A stretch of DNA of 8,646 bases, taken from the NCBI GenBank assembly GCA_905370255.1, contig CAJPKC010000033.1:1-8646 (forward strand), written 5' to 3'. A program made the position numbers and the translations under genes. The notes below the pieces were generated by a model. That model was not told where the DNA came from. It searched no databases and worked only from the letters and a program-made list of their open reading frames with translations. Shown here piece by piece: positions 6,890 through 8,646 of this stretch; the first letter of the stretch is position 1, and each line of letters begins with the position of its first letter. The stretch is from Streptococcus oralis (GTDB taxonomy: Bacteria; Bacillota; Bacilli; Lactobacillales; Streptococcaceae).

Positions 6890-6909
6890 TTTATAAAATA
6901 AGGTATAAT
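6881..6909 (+). promoter_or_regulatory. Probable promoter of the AraC-family regulator gene
   Basis: A perfect TATAAT at 6904-6909 is preceded, after a 17-bp spacer, by a weak -35 TTTCCT at 6881-6886 that lies within the putative operator. The -10 is about 20 bp before the GAAGG ribosome binding site (6921-6925) and the ATG at 6931. The overlap with the operator suggests that the regulator affects its own transcription. Confidence 0.55.
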
Positions 6910-6930
6910 AGAAAAAGAAAGAAGGTAAGT

Positions 6931-7935
6931 ATGGATCCATTTATTTTAGATTTACTCATCAATAAGAGAGAACAAAGAGAGTGGAAGGAAATTGAATCAA
7001 CTATGCGACCGGTTCCTGCTAAGTATTTTAATGGAGAGCCAGTTTATGAATTTTTCCAAAACCTAGATGACTCTCTTGAAATCAATTTGCAACCTATTGC
7101 ACTTTCTGTCAATCCAGTAAATTCTTTTGTCCCTTATCATTTCCACAACTATGTTGAAATGATACTTCCCTTGAAGGGCGATTTATCTATCATGATTGAA
7201 AATGAACAATTGGATTTGCATGAGGGAGATATTTTTATTGTAGGGCCAAACACGGTTCATAAAAATTTAGAAAGTAGTTCAGATGATGTGGCATTAAACA
7301 TTGCCTTAAAATCAACAGCATTCACGTTGAATGATTTAGATTTCTTGCATAGAAATGGAAGTAATAGTTATCTGTCTGAGTTACTTTTTTTTACTCCAAC
7401 AGAAAAAGAAAGGAATGGAATTTATACGGTTTTTCGGACTGAAGAAGGTGATGGTTTAATTAATACTATTTCTAATATTATCTATGAATATTATAAAAAG
7501 GGTGATAAACAATCAAACGACATTATTCGTTATGAGCTCTTAATCCTATTTGCTAAGTTACTGAGAATTTCTAGTAGATCAAATTCTGTAGAAAGCTCTA
7601 AAAAAACAGAGTCGAATTTATTATCTTTCATGCTTTATATAGAAAAAAATTATGCTTCTATCACTTTAGAAGAAATGGGAGAACATTTTGGATTTAATCC
7701 AAATTATTTATCGACCTATCTAAAAAAACAGACGGGAAAATCATTTATTAAATTAATTCATATTCAACGAATTAATGTAGCAGCAGAGTACCTTAGACAT
7801 ACGAATGCTTCAATTGAGCAGATTTCATTGAAAGTTGGATATGAGAACCCATCCTATTTCTATAAGATTTTTCGAAAACTTTTAGGGATATCTCCCTCGG
7901 AATATCGGAAACAAATAGGAAAAAATATGGAATAA
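6931..7935 (+). CDS. AraC-family transcriptional regulator with N-terminal cupin sensor
   Basis: Probable sugar-responsive activator of this locus; 334 residues. Residues about 60-115 form a cupin (AraC-type) ligand-binding domain: VPYHFHNYVEMILPLKG at 67-83 and GDIFIVGPNTVH at 99-110. His70, His72, Glu76 and His110 could line the pocket or bind a metal. A linker region (about 115-225) follows. The C-terminal AraC double helix-turn-helix domain spans about 228-330, with TLEEMGEHFGFNPNYLSTYLKK at 245-266 as the first HTH and the classic ISLKVGYENPSYFYKIFRKL segment (298-317) followed by GISPSEYRK as the second. It is divergent from the glycosidase operon across a 139-bp promoter region and lies upstream of the symporter gene. 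The repeated 41-bp element in front of both targets is its likely binding site. The effector is unknown. GAAGG sits 5 bases before the ATG. Confidence 0.93.
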   Translation: MDPFILDLLINKREQREWKEIESTMRPVPAKYFNGEPVYEFFQNLDDSLEINLQPIALSVNPVNSFVPYHFHNYVEMILPLKGDLSIMIENEQLDLHEGDIFIVGPNTVHKNLESSSDDVALNIALKSTAFTLNDLDFLHRNGSNSYLSELLFFTPTEKERNGIYTVFRTEEGDGLINTISNIIYEYYKKGDKQSNDIIRYELLILFAKLLRISSRSNSVESSKKTESNLLSFMLYIEKNYASITLEEMGEHFGFNPNYLSTYLKKQTGKSFIKLIHIQRINVAAEYLRHTNASIEQISLKVGYENPSYFYKIFRKLLGISPSEYRKQIGKNME

Positions 7936-7937
7936 CT

Positions 7938-7985
7938 AAATACTGGATAAATTTTTATGAAAAAATTGTATCCAGTATTTTTTTT
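7938..7985 (+). terminator. Strong intrinsic terminator after the AraC-family gene
   Basis: A perfect 12-bp stem (AAATACTGGATA at 7938-7949 with TATCCAGTATTT at 7969-7980) extends inward by an AATTTTT/AAAAATT arm with one bulged G. A run of T residues (7978-7985) follows. It starts 2 bp after the stop codon and separates the regulator from the symporter transcript. Confidence 0.93.
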
Positions 7986-8144
7986 GTACGTTTCATTATT
8001 TTGAACAGATCACTCCTATAGTTTGGCTATTATTAAGTGGTGGCAACTATTAAAGGGTGTAACAAATAATAACTAAATAACTTGTTTTGTTGGGTTTTAT
8101 GAGGAAATTATAATTTTTATTGATCATTCAAATAATTGTGAACA
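7986..8144. other. AT-rich spacer upstream of the symporter operator; no gene seen
   Basis: No ribosome binding site with an adequate frame, RNA gene or convincing hairpin is visible here. The only notable item is an extra TGAACAT at 8139-8145, exactly 15 bp before the TGAACAT inside the operator copy (8154-8160), which could be an additional half-site for the regulator. Confidence 0.4.
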
Positions 8145-8185
8145 TCTAAGAAATGAACATACTTTTAGTGATTTTAAGATATAGT
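8145..8185 (+). promoter_or_regulatory. Putative AraC-family operator, copy 2 (symporter gene)
   Basis: Ungapped partner of the element at 6849-6889, with 31 of 41 identical positions and 16 of the first 17. It ends 19 bp before the TATACT -10 hexamer, the same distance as in copy 1, and its last bases overlap the place where a -35 hexamer would be. Conservation of both sequence and spacing in otherwise dissimilar AT-rich DNA argues for a protein-binding site. The neighbouring AraC-family protein is the obvious candidate. Confidence 0.6.
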
Positions 8186-8201
8186 GGTATTGATATTGGT
8201 C

Positions 8202-8210
8202 TGATATACT
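8202..8210 (+). promoter_or_regulatory. Probable extended -10 promoter of the symporter gene
   Basis: TGATATACT forms a TGN-extended -10 with no recognisable -35 at the right distance (8182-8187 reads TAGTGG). It lies about 44 bp before the ATG at 8254. An alternative is TTGATA (8190-8195) with TATTCA (8212-8217). The first choice keeps the spacing to the operator seen in the glycosidase operon. Confidence 0.5.
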
Positions 8211-8253
8211 GTATTCATAACATCCAATACAATTATGAAAAGGAGATACTCTG

Positions 8254-8646
8254 ATGGATTATAAACAACCAGAAGAAATGATGGATAAAAAATTTGCTTT
8301 TTTCCATGCAACCTCAGTAAGTGGAACTGCAATGATGATTGCAGCAATCTTATCTAGTTACCTCAGTGTCTATTTGACAGATACAGTAGGACTAGCTGCA
8401 ACCTCTGTTTCCCTTTTAATGTTTATAGCAGCATTATGGGATGCAATTAATGATCCCCTGATGGGAGTTATTGCAGACCGAACCAAAACGAAATGGGGGC
8501 GCTATCGTCCGTACTTCTTGCCTGCACCAATTCTATTGACACTTTTTTCAACTTTACTTTGGTTTAATCCGAATCTTGGTAGCGGGAATTTTTGGTATTA
8601 TTTGGCAATGAATATTGGATATGGTATGACAGTTACTATGTATACC
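8254..8646 (+). CDS. GPH-family sugar:cation symporter, N-terminal 131 residues (cut by right window edge)
   Basis: Imports a glycoside, pentoside, hexuronide or similar sugar with a cation through the cytoplasmic membrane (glycoside-pentoside-hexuronide family, MFS-like fold, as in MelB and XylP). Visible are hydrophobic segments at about 22-40, 46-64, 88-104 and 112-130, and the family loop DPLMGVIADRTKTKWGRYRP at 67-86 with Asp67, Asp75, Arg76 and Arg83. AAAAGGAG lies 8 bases before the ATG. A full-length member has about 450-500 residues and 12 membrane segments; the rest lies beyond the window. It has its own promoter and shares an operator-like element with the glycosidase operon, so it is the probable importer of the compound those enzymes degrade. 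The exact substrate cannot be predicted. Confidence 0.92.
   Translation, partial: MDYKQPEEMMDKKFAFFHATSVSGTAMMIAAILSSYLSVYLTDTVGLAATSVSLLMFIAALWDAINDPLMGVIADRTKTKWGRYRPYFLPAPILLTLFSTLLWFNPNLGSGNFWYYLAMNIGYGMTVTMYT

Overview
The window looks like a carbohydrate-utilisation locus from a low-GC Gram-positive bacterium of the Lactobacillales, most likely a Streptococcus or a close relative. The evidence is the AT-rich DNA, AAAGGAG-type ribosome binding sites, and a beta-phosphoglucomutase whose catalytic residues fall at the same numbers as in the Lactococcus lactis enzyme. The species cannot be fixed from the sequence alone. No RNA gene, CRISPR array or intact mobile element was seen.

Layout. 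From about 6791 leftwards to the window edge, every gene lies on the minus strand with short gaps, consistent with one long operon. In transcription order it holds a NagZ-type GH3 glycosidase (5097-6791), a GH78 alpha-L-rhamnosidase (2265-5066), a beta-phosphoglucomutase (1548-2198), a decayed stretch (about 943-1531) and a second GH3 enzyme of the domain-permuted beta-glucosidase type, cut by the left edge (1-941). The decayed stretch keeps what looks like the opening of a GH43 enzyme and the C-terminal third of an alpha/beta-hydrolase (esterase). On the plus strand, divergent from the operon, are an AraC-family regulator with a cupin sensor (6931-7935), a very strong terminator (7938-7985) and the start of a GPH-family sugar:cation symporter (8254 to the right edge).

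How it fits together (inference). The symporter imports a glycoside. Cytoplasmic enzymes without signal peptides (rhamnosidase and two GH3 enzymes) trim it, and beta-phosphoglucomutase feeds beta-glucose 1-phosphate into glycolysis. The AraC protein is the probable sensor and activator. A rhamnosylated plant or host-derived glycoside is a reasonable guess for the substrate, but no rhamnose catabolic gene and no phosphorylase is visible here.

The main observation is a conserved 41-bp element, 31/41 identical. It occurs once on the minus strand in the divergent promoter region (6849-6889) and once on the plus strand in front of the symporter gene (8145-8185). Each copy ends exactly 19 bp before a -10-like hexamer and would overlap the -35 position. 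This is the expected geometry for an AraC-type activator site, and it ties the enzyme operon and the transporter into one regulon. The first copy also covers the weak -35 of the regulator gene, suggesting autoregulation.
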